Source: an uncultured Aquitalea sp. (GTDB lineage Bacteria; Pseudomonadota; Gammaproteobacteria; Burkholderiales; Chromobacteriaceae). From it: DNA of 64,000 nt. Both the position numbers and the translations under genes were made by a program. Shown here piece by piece: positions 35,628 to 45,424 of this stretch (positions within the stretch are counted from its first letter, which is position 1; every line of letters starts with the position of its first letter). The stretch lies in the NCBI RefSeq assembly GCF_945957525.1, contig NZ_CAMFLA010000003.1:124001-188000 (forward strand). Reading direction: 5' to 3'. Under the pieces are notes generated by a model. The model had not been told where the DNA came from, did not search any database, and saw only the letters and a program-made list of their open reading frames with translations.

Positions 35628-36515
35628 ATGAGCTTTCGTCTGCCTTCACTGAACGCCATTCGCGTGTTTGAAGCCGCCGCCCGATTGGGCAGCTTCGTTC
35701 AGGCCGCCGACGCGCTGTGCGTGACGCATGGCGCGATCAGCCGTCAGATCCGCCAACTGGAGGAGGCGCTGGGGTTTTCGCTGTTCGAGCGGCGCAATCG
35801 GGCGGTATTCCTGACGCCGCAAGGTCGCCGTCTTTTCGAAGCCAGCCGCGAGGCGCTGGAAAAGCTCGACGACTGCGTGCGCCGTTTGCAAAGGGAAGAG
35901 GCGGCCTTGCCGCTGGTGGTATCTTGCGAGCCTACGCTGGCCATGCGCTGGCTGATTCCTCGATTGGCGGATTTTCAGGCGCGGCACCCGGATTGCCCCC
36001 TGCTGATTTCCGCTGCCGGCGGCCCGGTTGATCTGCTGCGAGGCGAGGCTGATGTGGCCATCCGTCGCAACGATTTTCATTGGGGCGACGATTGTCAGGC
36101 CGAACCGTTGGCTGCCGAACACATGGGCCCGGTATGTCGACCGGAGCTGGCCCTGGCGGAGGCCTGGAGCCGGGCCTGCCGCCTGCACAGCGACACCCGT
36201 CCGCAGGCCTGGGAGCGCTGGGCGCGGCAGGCCGGTCGGGAAGATACGCCGCTGGCTTCGGTCAGTTACCAGCATTTCTATCTCAGTTTGCAGGCCGCCG
36301 CAGCAGGGTTGGGGGTGGCCATGGCGTCGCGTTATATGGTGGAGGATGACCTGGCCTCCGGCCGCTTGCTCGCGCCTTGTGGTTTCAGCCGCGATGGTTC
36401 GTCCTATGTACTACTGCGGCGGCGCGACGAAGGCGACGAGCCGCGCGTACAGCGTTTTCTGTGCTGGCTGCAGCGCGAATTCGCTGCTTCGGAACGATTG
36501 GCGGAGCCCGGTTGA
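35628..36515 (+). CDS. LysR-family regulator (GcvA-like)
   Basis: 295 residues. The N-terminal HTH is LPSLNAIRVFEAAARLGSFVQAADALCVTHGAISRQIRQLEEALGFSLFERRNRAVFLTPQGRRLFEASREAL, close to the GcvA/AmpR subgroup. The substrate-binding part follows from about 95. In the 150-nt divergent space before the LysE-type exporter there are two direct copies of ATGACGGCA (about 35502 and 35520), which may be part of its binding region. The start MSFRLPSLNA is set by the family. Confidence 0.9.
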   Translation: MSFRLPSLNAIRVFEAAARLGSFVQAADALCVTHGAISRQIRQLEEALGFSLFERRNRAVFLTPQGRRLFEASREALEKLDDCVRRLQREEAALPLVVSCEPTLAMRWLIPRLADFQARHPDCPLLISAAGGPVDLLRGEADVAIRRNDFHWGDDCQAEPLAAEHMGPVCRPELALAEAWSRACRLHSDTRPQAWERWARQAGREDTPLASVSYQHFYLSLQAAAAGLGVAMASRYMVEDDLASGRLLAPCGFSRDGSSYVLLRRRDEGDEPRVQRFLCWLQREFAASERLAEPG

Positions 36516-36698
36516 GCGTGGTCGGCAGCAATGCTTGTCAGTCTGTCTGACAGGCAGGAGGTAGGCGATGCCGCGGCATCCCTTGGCGGGGCGGGCTTCT
36601 CGGGCGGTTTTCCTGCAGGTTTGAGGCATGTCAGTGTCGTGGTGGCGGAAAGATGGTTCATAATGGAAAAGCCATTACAAACCTGAGGGAGGGTATTC

Positions 36699-37202
36699 AT
36701 GCTGAAAACAGCTCGCCATGTGCTGCTTGCATCCATGCTGGCCGCTGCCGCCATTCCGTCGCATGCGCTGGACAAGGCCGCCGGCCACCCGATTGTCACC
36801 ATCACCGGCCTGATCAGTGAGAAGAACGCCGGCAGCGACGCGCAGTTCGACGCGGCCATGTTGGACAAGCTGCCCCAGGTGAAAATGACCGTGGAAACAC
36901 CGTGGTACAAAGGGCCGCAAACGTTTGAGGGCCCGCTGTTCCGCGATGTGATCAAGGCTGCCGGGGCCAAGGGCACCAAGCTCTATGTGGTGGCGCTCAA
37001 TGATTATGCGGCGGAGATCCCGCTGGCGGATCTGGACAAGTACGATGTGATTCTGGCGCGCAAGGTGAACGGCCAGGTGCTGAACGTGCGCGACAAGGGA
37101 CCCTTGTTCGTGATGTATCCCTTCGACAAGAAGCCGGAACTGCGCACCAAGGAAATCCTGTCCCGTTGCGTATGGCAGGTTAACCGTATCCGCGTCGAGT
37201 AA
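36699..37202 (+). CDS. Small exported protein with sulfite-oxidase-like (molybdopterin) fold
   Basis: 167 residues with a signal peptide ([23 protein letters not shown]). [105 protein letters not shown] match the oxidoreductase molybdopterin-binding domain in shortened form. The cofactor cysteine and most of the real enzyme's pocket are missing, so it is probably a ligand-binding derivative. GAGGGAGGG is a strong ribosome site. It lies 23 nt before a hybrid histidine kinase gene and probably feeds a signal to it. Confidence 0.82.
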   Translation: MLKTARHVLLASMLAAAAIPSHALDKAAGHPIVTITGLISEKNAGSDAQFDAAMLDKLPQVKMTVETPWYKGPQTFEGPLFRDVIKAAGAKGTKLYVVALNDYAAEIPLADLDKYDVILARKVNGQVLNVRDKGPLFVMYPFDKKPELRTKEILSRCVWQVNRIRVE

Positions 37203-37225
37203 GCCGCAGTGGAGTTCTTCATCTC

Positions 37226-39829
37226 GTGTTACGCCATCTGAGCCGTCGCGCCGGCAACCAGCTGTGGCTGCTCGCCATTCTCATGGCGGCCGCCCTGCTG
37301 GTGGTGGCCATGCTGTACCAGCGGCAACAATCCGAAATGCAGCGGCTTGCCCAGCAAGGCGAGGACAATGTCGTCTGGGTGTATTCCCAGCTGGGCATCG
37401 ACTACTACCGCACCCAGGGCGCGGCCCGGGTGGCGGTGGCCACCGGTCGGACGGCCGATCTGGACGAGCTCAAACTGCGCTACGACATTCTGGTGTCGCG
37501 GGTGAACCTGCTGCAGCAATACCGCTACAGCCTGCTGTTCAAGGATCTCGACTGGTACAACAAGCAGATCCTGCCGCTGGCGGCGCTGATCCGCCGCACT
37601 GACGACGCGCTGGCAGGCAAGGACGGTTACTTTGACAGGCCTGCCGCCGAAGCGCTGCAACGAAATCTGGACGGCGTGGTGGAGAGTGTGCGCGAGCTGA
37701 CTGTGGGCGCCAACACCCGCCTGACCGAACAGGCCAACCTCAGCAATCGCAGCATCCGCAACATCAACGCCACCGTGGCGGCCACCGCGGCCGGCCTGAT
37801 GGTGATCGCCGTGCTGATTGCCGCGCTGGCGTATCGCAACCTGTCCATCAGCGAACGGCGGCGCGAAGAAGCCGAGGCCCTCAGCCGGCAGCTGGACAAG
37901 GCGCTGGCGCAGGCTGAAGCGGCCAGCGAGGCCAAGGGCGCCTTTCTGGCCAATATGAGCCATGAAATCCGCACGCCGATGAACGGCATCATCGGCATGA
38001 CAGAGCTGGTGCTGGATACGGATCTCAATGACGAGCAGCGTGAATACGTCGAACTGGTGAAGTCTTCGGCCGACGCCTTGCTCATCATCATCAACGACAT
38101 CCTGGACTTCTCCAAGATCGAGGCCGGCAAGATGGAGGTGGAAAACGTCGCCTTTTCCTTGCGCAGCCTGATCAGTCAGACGCTTTATCCCTTCACGCTC
38201 AAGGCGGGCGACCAGCTCGAAGTGATCTGCCGAGTGTGTCCCCAATTGCCGGACCGGCTGATGGCCGACCCCTCGCGCCTGCGGCAGGTGCTGAACAATC
38301 TGCTGGGCAACGCGCTGAAATTCACCAAGCAAGGCGAAGTGGTGCTGAGCGTGGACGGCGAAGAAACCCCGCAGGGGCTGAAGCTGAGCTTCTCTGTGCG
38401 CGACACCGGCATCGGCATCGATCCAGAAAAACAGAAGCTGATCTTTGATGCCTTTTCCCAAGCGGATTCCAGCACGACGCGTCGTTACGGCGGCACGGGC
38501 CTTGGCCTGACCATTACGCAAAAACTGGTGCGCCTGATGGGCGGCGACATTGGCGTGGACAGCGAGCCGGGCAAGGGGGCGGATTTCCGGTTCACTTTGC
38601 CCGTAGCGCTGGCCGACCCGCAGCCTGCGCTGCCGGACGCGGCTGATCTGGTCGGCGTCGAAGTGCTGGTGGCCGACGACAATCCCACCAATCGCAGTTG
38701 GCTGGCCTCCTTGCTGGGCAACTGGCGGATGCGGCCAACGCTGGCGGCCGACGGTTTCGAGGCGCTGGCCTTGCTGCGCGAGCGGGAGTTTCCCTTGATC
38801 CTGCTGGATGGCCACATGCCGGGCATGTCCGGCTTCGATGTGGCGCAGCAGATTCAGGAGGCCCATCGGCGCGCCGCCGTGATCATGCTGACTTCCTCCG
38901 GCGAGCGCGGCGACGCCGCGCGTTGCCAGGCGCTGGGCATTCGCGGTTATCTCACCAAGCCGGTGTCGCAGGATGAACTGCTCACCACCCTGCGTTTACT
39001 GCTGTCGGGCGAACAGAACGCGGCGGAGCAGCCGCTGGTCACGCGTCATACTGTGCGCGAACTGGACGGCAAGCTCCATATCCTGTTGGCCGAAGACAAT
39101 CTGGTGAACCAGAAGCTGGCGATGGCGATTCTGACCCGTCGAGGTTTTCAGGTCACCGTGGCGGAAAACGGTCAGAAGGCGCTGGACGCACTGGCGGCAG
39201 GCAATTTCGATCTGGTGCTGATGGATATGCAGATGCCGGTGATGGACGGGCTGGAGGCCACCCGCGCCCTGCGCGAGCGCGAGGCGGCAGGCGGCCTGCC
39301 TCACATGCCGGTGATCGCGTTGACCGCCAACGCCATGAACGGCGACCGTGAACGCTGCCTGGAAGCCGGCATGGACGGTTACGTCAGCAAGCCTATCGAT
39401 GCCGCGCGCACCTTTGATGAGATCGGCCGGGTACTGGGCATGGACAGCCTACTGGTGCCCCAGCCGATCACGGCCATGCCCCGGCAGGAAGAGCTGCTGT
39501 TTGATCGTGATCAGGCGGTGCGCAACTGTGACGGGGACGAGAGTTTCCTGCCCATCCTGTTGCAGGCTTTTGTCGGCGACAGCGGCAAGCGGCTGACGGA
39601 ATTGCGCAATCACTTGCAGGACGAGGATGTGGAGATTGCCGCCCGCGCCGCGCACTCATTGAAGGGCGCAGCTCTGTCCGCCGCCTCTCTGCCGCTGGCG
39701 GCAGAATGCAAGGAGCTGGAACTGGCCATCCGCGACCGCCGGCTGGACGACAGTCGCGCCATTCTCGCGCGGGTGGAGGAGCGGCATCAGGCACTGCTGG
39801 CGGTGCTGGAGCCGTATCTGGCGCAGTAA
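37226..39829 (+). CDS. Hybrid sensor histidine kinase with two receivers and HPt
   Basis: 867 residues, GTG start. Two membrane helices (about 13-30 and 184-203) bracket a helical periplasmic sensor. Then come HisKA with H246 in [16 protein letters not shown], HATPase with [15 protein letters not shown] and [18 protein letters not shown], a first receiver with D528 (LLDGHMPG), a second receiver with D667 ([11 protein letters not shown]) and a C-terminal HPt with H810 (AAHSLKGAA). All phosphorelay residues are present. No output regulator is encoded next to it. It is cotranscribed with the small molybdopterin-fold protein. Confidence 0.93.
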   Translation: MLRHLSRRAGNQLWLLAILMAAALLVVAMLYQRQQSEMQRLAQQGEDNVVWVYSQLGIDYYRTQGAARVAVATGRTADLDELKLRYDILVSRVNLLQQYRYSLLFKDLDWYNKQILPLAALIRRTDDALAGKDGYFDRPAAEALQRNLDGVVESVRELTVGANTRLTEQANLSNRSIRNINATVAATAAGLMVIAVLIAALAYRNLSISERRREEAEALSRQLDKALAQAEAASEAKGAFLANMSHEIRTPMNGIIGMTELVLDTDLNDEQREYVELVKSSADALLIIINDILDFSKIEAGKMEVENVAFSLRSLISQTLYPFTLKAGDQLEVICRVCPQLPDRLMADPSRLRQVLNNLLGNALKFTKQGEVVLSVDGEETPQGLKLSFSVRDTGIGIDPEKQKLIFDAFSQADSSTTRRYGGTGLGLTITQKLVRLMGGDIGVDSEPGKGADFRFTLPVALADPQPALPDAADLVGVEVLVADDNPTNRSWLASLLGNWRMRPTLAADGFEALALLREREFPLILLDGHMPGMSGFDVAQQIQEAHRRAAVIMLTSSGERGDAARCQALGIRGYLTKPVSQDELLTTLRLLLSGEQNAAEQPLVTRHTVRELDGKLHILLAEDNLVNQKLAMAILTRRGFQVTVAENGQKALDALAAGNFDLVLMDMQMPVMDGLEATRALREREAAGGLPHMPVIALTANAMNGDRERCLEAGMDGYVSKPIDAARTFDEIGRVLGMDSLLVPQPITAMPRQEELLFDRDQAVRNCDGDESFLPILLQAFVGDSGKRLTELRNHLQDEDVEIAARAAHSLKGAALSAASLPLAAECKELELAIRDRRLDDSRAILARVEERHQALLAVLEPYLAQ

Positions 39830-39879
39830 GCGCCCTTTGGCCAGGCTGGTGGGGTTCAGACCGTACGCGAGAGGCGATT

Positions 39880-40091
39880 AGGCCTGCGACAGCGGGCCTT
39901 CAGGCCGAAGGCAAAGTCATTGGGTGAGATTCAGCAGGGCCCCGCAAAGGCGGGTCTCCCGGCTTCACTGATTGATTCCGCAGCCTTCCCATAGGCTGCC
40001 AATCCCCCACCCTTACCCTGCCAGGGAACCTCGTTTTCTGACCCCAAAGCGAGCGGGGGCGATAATCCGCAGGCCCGCGACAGCTGGCCTT
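39880..40091. repeat. Structured dispersed element, copy 1, with 21-nt flanking direct repeats
   Basis: The left flank at 39880-39900 and the right flank at 40071-40091 are 21-nt direct repeats with two mismatches (AGGCC, GCGACAGC and GGCCTT shared). The 170-nt interior aligns with copy 2 at 49081-49254 from its first bases (CAGGC) onward. The best conserved part is 39917-40053, exactly as long (137 nt) as in copy 2. It contains hairpins CCCGC-AAAG-GCGGG and CTCGTTTT with AAAGCGAG. It lies between the convergent histidine kinase and modE genes. Confidence 0.85.
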
Positions 40092-40123
40092 GCTCATGGG
40101 GCGATGCGGGTGTGTGCGGACGA

Positions 40124-40945
40124 TCAGGCCGGCACGCCCAGAATCACGCTGGACGCCTTGAACAAGGCGATGACCCGAGCGCCAAGGCCAAGACCCAGCG
40201 CGGCGCAGCTTTCATTGGTGACGATGGCCGCCACGGCGCCGCCGTCGTCCAGATCCAGCACCACCTCGGTATTCACTGCGCCGGGCACGATGCGGCTGAC
40301 CGCGCCGGCCAGCTGATTGCGCGCGGAAAAGCGCGTGCCGCCTTCCGGCAGGGCCAGAATGATGGAGGAGGACTTGATCAGCGCAAACACCTCCGCCCCC
40401 GGTGTCAATCCCAGGCTTTCCGCGCTGTCGTGGGTGACGATGGCCGTCAGTCGCAAACCGCTGGCGGTTTCCAGCGTGATTTCATCGTTCACCGCGCCGG
40501 CCGTTACTGCCGCCACCTTGCCCAGAAACTGGTTTCTCGCGCTGGTTTTCATCCCCATTCTCCTGATCAGGACATAGTCGTCGGCCATGCTTTCCGCTTG
40601 CAGGGCTAGTTGTTCGATGAAGCGCTGGTGCGCCGCGTGCAGGCGGCGATAGTTGTCCACCAGTTGCGCGCCGCGCGCGGTCAGGCGGGTGCCGCCGCCG
40701 CCCTTGCCGCCGGTCAGGCGCTCTACCAGCGGCTCGCCGGCCAGATTGTTCATGGCGTCGATGCCGTCCCAGGCGGCCTTGTAGCTGATGCCCACCGCCT
40801 TGGCAGCCTGAGTGATGGAGCCTCGCTCGCCGATGCTGGCCAGCAGCGCCATGCGGCCGTGGCCGCCAAAGGCGGCGCCGCCCAGCGTCATGGACAGCGA
40901 GCCGCTGAGCCCGAACGCCGGTTTGTTCTGTTTGTTGTCAGGCAT
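40124..40945 (-). CDS. modE: Molybdate-responsive regulator ModE
   Basis: 273 residues. The N-terminal winged helix (about 28-90) reads MALLASIGERGSITQAAKAVGISYKAAWDGIDAMNNLAGEPLVERLTGGKGGGGTRLTARGAQLV, the ModE DNA-binding signature. Two Mop/TOBE domains follow, each with a SARNQ core (TSARNQFLGKVAAVTAGAVNDEI and FSARNQLAGAVSRIVPGAVNTEV), which bind molybdate. It overlaps modC by 8 nt as the last gene of modA-modB-modC-modE and should repress the operon at the box upstream of modA. Confidence 0.94.
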   Translation of the reverse strand: MPDNKQNKPAFGLSGSLSMTLGGAAFGGHGRMALLASIGERGSITQAAKAVGISYKAAWDGIDAMNNLAGEPLVERLTGGKGGGGTRLTARGAQLVDNYRRLHAAHQRFIEQLALQAESMADDYVLIRRMGMKTSARNQFLGKVAAVTAGAVNDEITLETASGLRLTAIVTHDSAESLGLTPGAEVFALIKSSSIILALPEGGTRFSARNQLAGAVSRIVPGAVNTEVVLDLDDGGAVAAIVTNESCAALGLGLGARVIALFKASSVILGVPA

Positions 40946-41654
40946 GGGATGACGCTCCTTGTGGGCTGGCGGCCAGTGCCTGCGCGGCGGGGGTGTCCAC
41001 ACGGCCGTCGCGCAGCAATACCACCTGTTGGCCGAAGACGGCGGCGTCTTCCGGGTCATGCGTGATCAACACCATCGGCACCCGCAGTTCGCGCTGCAGC
41101 CGGTCCAGTTCTGCGCGCATGGTGTCGCGCAGCGCCTGATCCAGCGCAGCGAAGGGCTCGTCCAGCAGGATTGCTTGAGGGCGCGCCACCAGCGCGCGCG
41201 CCAGCGCCGCTCGCTGGCGTTGCCCGCCAGACAGTTGCTCAGGGTAGAGGTCGCCCGTGCGGGCGATGTCCAGCGCCGTCAGCCAGTGCTCCACTGCCGG
41301 ATCCCGACTGCCTTTGGCGGCGTTGAACAGGCCGCGCCGCAAGGGGAAGGCGATGTTCTGCCGCACGGTAAGATGGGGAAACAGCGCGTAATCCTGAAAC
41401 AGATAGGCGAGCCCGCGTTGTTGCGGAGGCAGATTGACGCCGCTGGCTGAGTCGAACAGCGTGCGGCCATCCAGGCGGATGTGGCCGGCGTCCGGCGTCA
41501 TCAATCCGGCCATGGCTTTGAGGGTCAGGCTTTTGCCGGCGCCGGAAGGGCCGAGAATGACGACCCGTTGGCAATCGGTGCGCAAGGCGACGTCCAGCTG
41601 GAAGCCTTGCCCGTCCTTGCCCAGCGCCCGCCGAATGTGGAGGTCCAGCTTCAT
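40938..41654 (-). CDS. modC: Molybdate ABC transporter ATPase ModC
   Basis: 238 residues, shorter than the usual 350, because the C-terminal molybdate-binding TOBE domain is absent. Walker A is GPSGAGKS, the Q-loop FQDYALFPHLTVRQNI, the signature LSGGQRQR and Walker B AILLDEPFAALD. It energises molybdate uptake with ModA and ModB. The sensing role of the missing domain may be covered by the two Mop domains of ModE next to it. Confidence 0.93.
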   Translation of the reverse strand: MKLDLHIRRALGKDGQGFQLDVALRTDCQRVVILGPSGAGKSLTLKAMAGLMTPDAGHIRLDGRTLFDSASGVNLPPQQRGLAYLFQDYALFPHLTVRQNIAFPLRRGLFNAAKGSRDPAVEHWLTALDIARTGDLYPEQLSGGQRQRAALARALVARPQAILLDEPFAALDQALRDTMRAELDRLQRELRVPMVLITHDPEDAAVFGQQVVLLRDGRVDTPAAQALAASPQGASSHA

Positions 41655-42334
41655 CGGGCATTCTCCTCGCGAGCCAGTCTGCCCGGCGCCAGTCGACCGG
41701 CCAGCAACAGCGCCGCCACGCAAACGGCGGAGGTGATCAGCACCAGCTGGTTGGCGGCGTCGTCCTGCCCGGCCTGCACCGCCTCATAAATGGCGATGGA
41801 CAGGGTTTGGGTTTTGCCCGGAATGCTGCCCGCCACCATCAGCGTGGCGCCGAATTCGCCCATGGCGCGAGCGAAGGCCAGCAGCAGGCCGGCCAGAATA
41901 CCGCGCCAGGCCAACGGCAGGGTCACGCGGAAGAACAGCGCCAGTTCGCTGACGCCCAGCACGCGGGCGGCTTGTTCCAGCTGGCTGTCCACCGATTCAA
42001 AAGCGGCGCGGGCCGGTTTGAACACCAGCGGAAAGGCCACGATAGCGGCGGCCAGCACCGCGCCCTGCCAGCTGAATATCAGATTGACGCCCAGCGTGTC
42101 GTGCAGCCAGCCGCCCAGCCAGCTTCTTCGGCCAACCAGCACCAGCAGGTAATAGCCCAGCACGGTAGGGGGCATCACCATGGGCAGGGTCAGCAGGGTG
42201 TCCAGCACGTCGCGGCCGGGAAAGCGCGCGCGGGCCAGCAGATAGCCGGTGCCCACGCCCAGTACGAGATTGATGATCGTCGCCCAGCACGCCACTTTAA
42301 GCGACAGGAAGAGGGCGGGCCACAGCGCATCCAT
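41651..42334 (-). CDS. modB: Molybdate ABC transporter permease ModB
   Basis: 227 residues with five to six membrane helices. The EAA loop EQAARVLGVSELALFFRVTLPLAWRGILAGLLLAFARAMGEFGATLMVAGSIPGKTQTLS is typical of ModB, as is LLTLPMVMPPTVLGYYLLV. The ATG at 42332-42334 matches the family start. It overlaps modC by 4 nt and follows modA by 1 nt. Confidence 0.94.
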   Translation of the reverse strand: MDALWPALFLSLKVACWATIINLVLGVGTGYLLARARFPGRDVLDTLLTLPMVMPPTVLGYYLLVLVGRRSWLGGWLHDTLGVNLIFSWQGAVLAAAIVAFPLVFKPARAAFESVDSQLEQAARVLGVSELALFFRVTLPLAWRGILAGLLLAFARAMGEFGATLMVAGSIPGKTQTLSIAIYEAVQAGQDDAANQLVLITSAVCVAALLLAGRLAPGRLAREENAR

Positions 42335-42335
42335 G

Positions 42336-43094
42336 TCAGGGTTTCTGGAAGCCGTAGCGCGCCAGTACCGTCTGGCCGGCCGGCGAGAGCACGTAGGCAA
42401 TGAAACGACGGGCTTCTTCGCCATTGGCGCTGTTGGCGGTACGGGCGATGGGATAGCTGATGACGGTGTCCAGCGGCACTTCAAAGGCCACGCGTACCTT
42501 GTCTTTCATGATGGCGGCGTCGGTGCCGTACACAAAACCGGCATCCACTTCGCCGCGAGCAACATAATCCAGCGACTGGCGCACGTTTTGCGTGTTGATG
42601 GCCTTGGGCGAGATGTTGGCCCACAGTTTGGCGGTTTCCAGCGCGTGCTGGGTGTAGCGGCCCACCGGGACGCTGGCCGGGTTGCCGATGGCCACTTTCT
42701 GAATCGCCGGGCGGTTCAGGTCCGCGAGGCGCGCCAGCGCCAGTTTGCTGTCGGCGGGCACGATCAGCACCAGGTTGTTGCGGACGAAATTCTTGCGGTC
42801 TGCGGCTTTCACCAGGCCATCTTTCACCGCGCTGTCCATGGTTTCCTGATCGGCGGAGGCGAACACATCCACCGGCGCGCCCTTGCTCATCTGTTGCAGC
42901 AGGGCACCAGAGGCACCGAAATTGAGTAGTACCTTGCTGCCGGGGTACTGCGCCTCGAAGCCTTGGGCAATGTCCTTGAAGGCGTTGGTCAGGCTGGCAG
43001 CAGCGGAAACCGTCAATTCGCCGGCGGCGGCGAGATGGCTCGCCAGCAGGGCGGCAAGGGCAGTCATCGTGAGCAAAGGCTGGGTGGGGCGCAT
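42336..43094 (-). CDS. modA: Molybdate-binding periplasmic protein ModA
   Basis: 252 residues with a signal peptide (MRPTQPLLTMTALAALLASHLAAA). The mature start ELTVSAAASLTNAFKDIAQGFEAQYPGSKVLLNFGASGALLQQMSKGAPVDVFASADQETMD carries the oxyanion-binding AAASL and GASG segments of ModA; VDAGFVYGTDA is also conserved. It is the first gene of the mod operon, 30 nt or so from a ModE box. Confidence 0.95.
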   Translation of the reverse strand: MRPTQPLLTMTALAALLASHLAAAGELTVSAAASLTNAFKDIAQGFEAQYPGSKVLLNFGASGALLQQMSKGAPVDVFASADQETMDSAVKDGLVKAADRKNFVRNNLVLIVPADSKLALARLADLNRPAIQKVAIGNPASVPVGRYTQHALETAKLWANISPKAINTQNVRQSLDYVARGEVDAGFVYGTDAAIMKDKVRVAFEVPLDTVISYPIARTANSANGEEARRFIAYVLSPAGQTVLARYGFQKP

Positions 43095-43126
43095 GGCAGG
43101 GCATCCGTGGCAATGGAACTGGAATT

Positions 43127-43150
43127 CGCAATATACCGCAATATATAACG
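43127..43150. promoter_or_regulatory. ModE box upstream of modA
   Basis: CGCAATATA-CCGCAA-TATATAACG fits the ModE consensus of inverted CG(T/C)TATATA-type arms around a 6-bp spacer. It lies 33 nt upstream of the modA start codon. Confidence 0.88.
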
Positions 43151-43335
43151 CTAACGACATCCGACTGATGAACTAGTCGGCAAGCCCTTGGCTAGTCATT
43201 GCAGCGGCTCCGCAACATGGCGGTGTGCATGGGATTCACCTTGCTGATGTCATGAGCAGACAGTAGAGTTCAGGGCTGGGAGTCTCAAATAACAATGTAG
43301 TTGTAGTGGTTTATGCCAATCTGGCGGGGGCCGGC

Positions 43336-44187
43336 ATGAAGCTCGTGCATATCAGCGATACCCATGTGGGCAAGGGAGAGTGCCAGTCGCGGCTGGCTCG
43401 TCTGGTGGATCATCTCTTGTCTTCGGTGCTGGGCGCGCCGGAAGACTTCGTCGTCCTGCACACCGGCGATGTGATAGACAGTGCGGAGCCGGCTTACCGC
43501 GCCGCCGGCGCGGCGCAACTGGCGCGGCTGAGCGATGCCGGTTACCGGGTTTTTCTCTGCCCCGGCAATCACGACTATGGCGATGCCATGTCCATCGCGC
43601 CCGACGCCGCTGCCGACTTTCAACGCGATTTCGCCCCTTGGCTGTTTCATGGACAAGCGGCGGAATTCCCCGTCCGCCACCAGCTGGATGCCGAGACGCA
43701 GCTGCTCGTGCTGGATTCCAACGCCGCCGAACTGTCCTGGCGCGAACGCTGGTTTGCCGAAGGCCATCTGGGCGAGGAACAACTGGCCGTTCTGGATGGC
43801 TGGCTGCCGGACGCGCGGCTGCCGGATCAAGGCAAGACAGTCATCGTGGCCCTGCACCATCACCCTTTCTATTACGGTTACCGGGTAGCGCCTGATGTGG
43901 ATGACCGCCGGCTGCTGTTCCACTTGCTGGCGAGAGCGACACGACCGTTCCGTCGCCTGAAGGATGCTTGGTCGCTGTGTCGCGTGCTGCAGGATCGCGC
44001 CGACATCCTTTTGTACGGCCACATGCATTACGGGCTGGATTGCAGCGGCGATAGCCGCCGCTACGGCATTCCGCTGGCGCTGGACGGCGGCTCTTCCACC
44101 GATGTCGACGATGAAAGCGGCTGCCTGCGCTATCGCGTCGTCGATACGCGCACCCTGACGGTCGTCGTCGGGCGCGTTCGTCTTTGA
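43336..44187 (+). CDS. Calcineurin-like metallophosphoesterase
   Basis: 283 residues with all metal-binding motifs of the family: ISDTHVGKG near the start, HTGDVIDSAEPAYR, LCPGNHDYGD, VALHHHPFYYG and LLYGHMHYGLD. The class III nucleotide cyclase-phosphodiesterase-like and phospholipase-like members share this layout; the substrate is unknown. The ATG at 43336 with a GGGGG upstream is preferred over 43306. It is 15 nt upstream of a membrane papain-like gene and begins a three-gene run ending in a cyclic di-GMP protein. Confidence 0.88.
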   Translation: MKLVHISDTHVGKGECQSRLARLVDHLLSSVLGAPEDFVVLHTGDVIDSAEPAYRAAGAAQLARLSDAGYRVFLCPGNHDYGDAMSIAPDAAADFQRDFAPWLFHGQAAEFPVRHQLDAETQLLVLDSNAAELSWRERWFAEGHLGEEQLAVLDGWLPDARLPDQGKTVIVALHHHPFYYGYRVAPDVDDRRLLFHLLARATRPFRRLKDAWSLCRVLQDRADILLYGHMHYGLDCSGDSRRYGIPLALDGGSSTDVDDESGCLRYRVVDTRTLTVVVGRVRL

Positions 44188-44202
44188 ATCCGGAGCGGGA
44201 TC

Positions 44203-45399
44203 ATGGTGTGGCTGGATAAAACCTTGCTGGTGTTGACGGCCTTGCTGGCCAAGCCTTTTTACTTGCTGGTGCGTTATCTGGTGCTGCTGGCCCAGTGGTC
44301 GCCCTTGCTATTGCCCTGGTGCTGGGCTTGCCTGCATTTCGAGAACTTGCGCAGTCACCAGGCTTGGCAGTGGACGCTGGGCGCGCTGTTTGCGCTGAAC
44401 GCCTTTGGCGTGGCGGCGCAGCCTGGCAGCCCCGGTTATCGGGGCAATCCGGCTTACCCCGGCATGAGCGGCTTTTTCAACTTTCTCATCGACCGCTTCA
44501 TCAATTGGATAGGCGTGCTCAAGTATTTCAGTTTTGATGTGGCCGGCGGGCGCTTGTCCCTGCCGTACTCGGTGGTGGAAGATCCGGGCGGCTACCGGCT
44601 CAACGCCAAGGTCATCCGCCTCCTGACCGAGGGCGGAGCGGAGGCGGCGGACTTGCCGCTGCAAGCCGGCGATATCCTGCTGCGCGGTTACGATCATTTT
44701 GTTGACGGCAAATTCATCAATCTGGCCGGCAGCGATGGCAGCGGCGCGGATTTTTTCTCCCACGCGGCCTTGTATGTGGGTGAGCTGAACGAGGCTGACC
44801 GGGCGCAAGCGGCCAGCGGCTTGAAGGTGGCGGACGGGCAGGGCGGCTGGCGCGCCGCAAGCCCGGACGAGCAGCAGGCCGTGCGTTGCGACGAGCATTA
44901 TTTCCAGACCGGCAAGCAGATGGTGGTTCACTCCATGTCGCGCGGCGTCTTCGTTGAGGATATCCTTACGTTCACCCGATGTGATTATCTCGCCGTCATT
45001 CGCCTTGACGAGATGGTGAAGCTGCCCGCCGGCAGCCACGGCGCCGCTCGCCTGAAAGGCGAGGGCGGGCTGACAACGGAAGAGGAAGACATCGACCGGC
45101 GGCTGAACGCGGGGGAAGCGGTCAGTCGCGCGGACATTATCCGGGCGGCGCGCGCCGTCGCCATCAGCCGCATCGGCAGCGGTTACGATTTCCAGTTTGA
45201 CGATGTGCGGAGTTTTCACCGTTTCAGTTGCTCCGAGTTCGTCTATTTTTGCTATAAGAGCGTCCACCGGGCGGTGGGCCTGCAACTGCAGCGCCACGCC
45301 ATCCTGAAGTGGTTCTTTGCCAGAGAGTCCATTACGCCGCCGGATATCTACACAGCGGCGCGCGATGGCCGGTCCATCAGGATCATCTGGCGCGGCTGA
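44203..45399 (+). CDS. Membrane-anchored permuted papain-like protein (YiiX/NlpC-P60 superfamily)
   Basis: 398 residues. Two N-terminal hydrophobic stretches (about 5-45 and 55-75) anchor it. The catalytic-type histidine is in FFSHAALYVGE (about 186) and the cysteine in FSCSEFVYFCYKS (about 347), the H-then-C order of the circularly permuted NlpC/P60 or YiiX-type proteins. Such proteins act on amide or lipid bonds at the envelope. LPLQAGDILLRGYDHF before the histidine is typical. It is codirectional with the metallophosphoesterase and GGDEF-EAL genes. Confidence 0.82.
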   Translation: MVWLDKTLLVLTALLAKPFYLLVRYLVLLAQWSPLLLPWCWACLHFENLRSHQAWQWTLGALFALNAFGVAAQPGSPGYRGNPAYPGMSGFFNFLIDRFINWIGVLKYFSFDVAGGRLSLPYSVVEDPGGYRLNAKVIRLLTEGGAEAADLPLQAGDILLRGYDHFVDGKFINLAGSDGSGADFFSHAALYVGELNEADRAQAASGLKVADGQGGWRAASPDEQQAVRCDEHYFQTGKQMVVHSMSRGVFVEDILTFTRCDYLAVIRLDEMVKLPAGSHGAARLKGEGGLTTEEEDIDRRLNAGEAVSRADIIRAARAVAISRIGSGYDFQFDDVRSFHRFSCSEFVYFCYKSVHRAVGLQLQRHAILKWFFARESITPPDIYTAARDGRSIRIIWRG

Positions 45400-45424
45400 G
45401 CGATCGGCCGATCCGGGATCGAAC

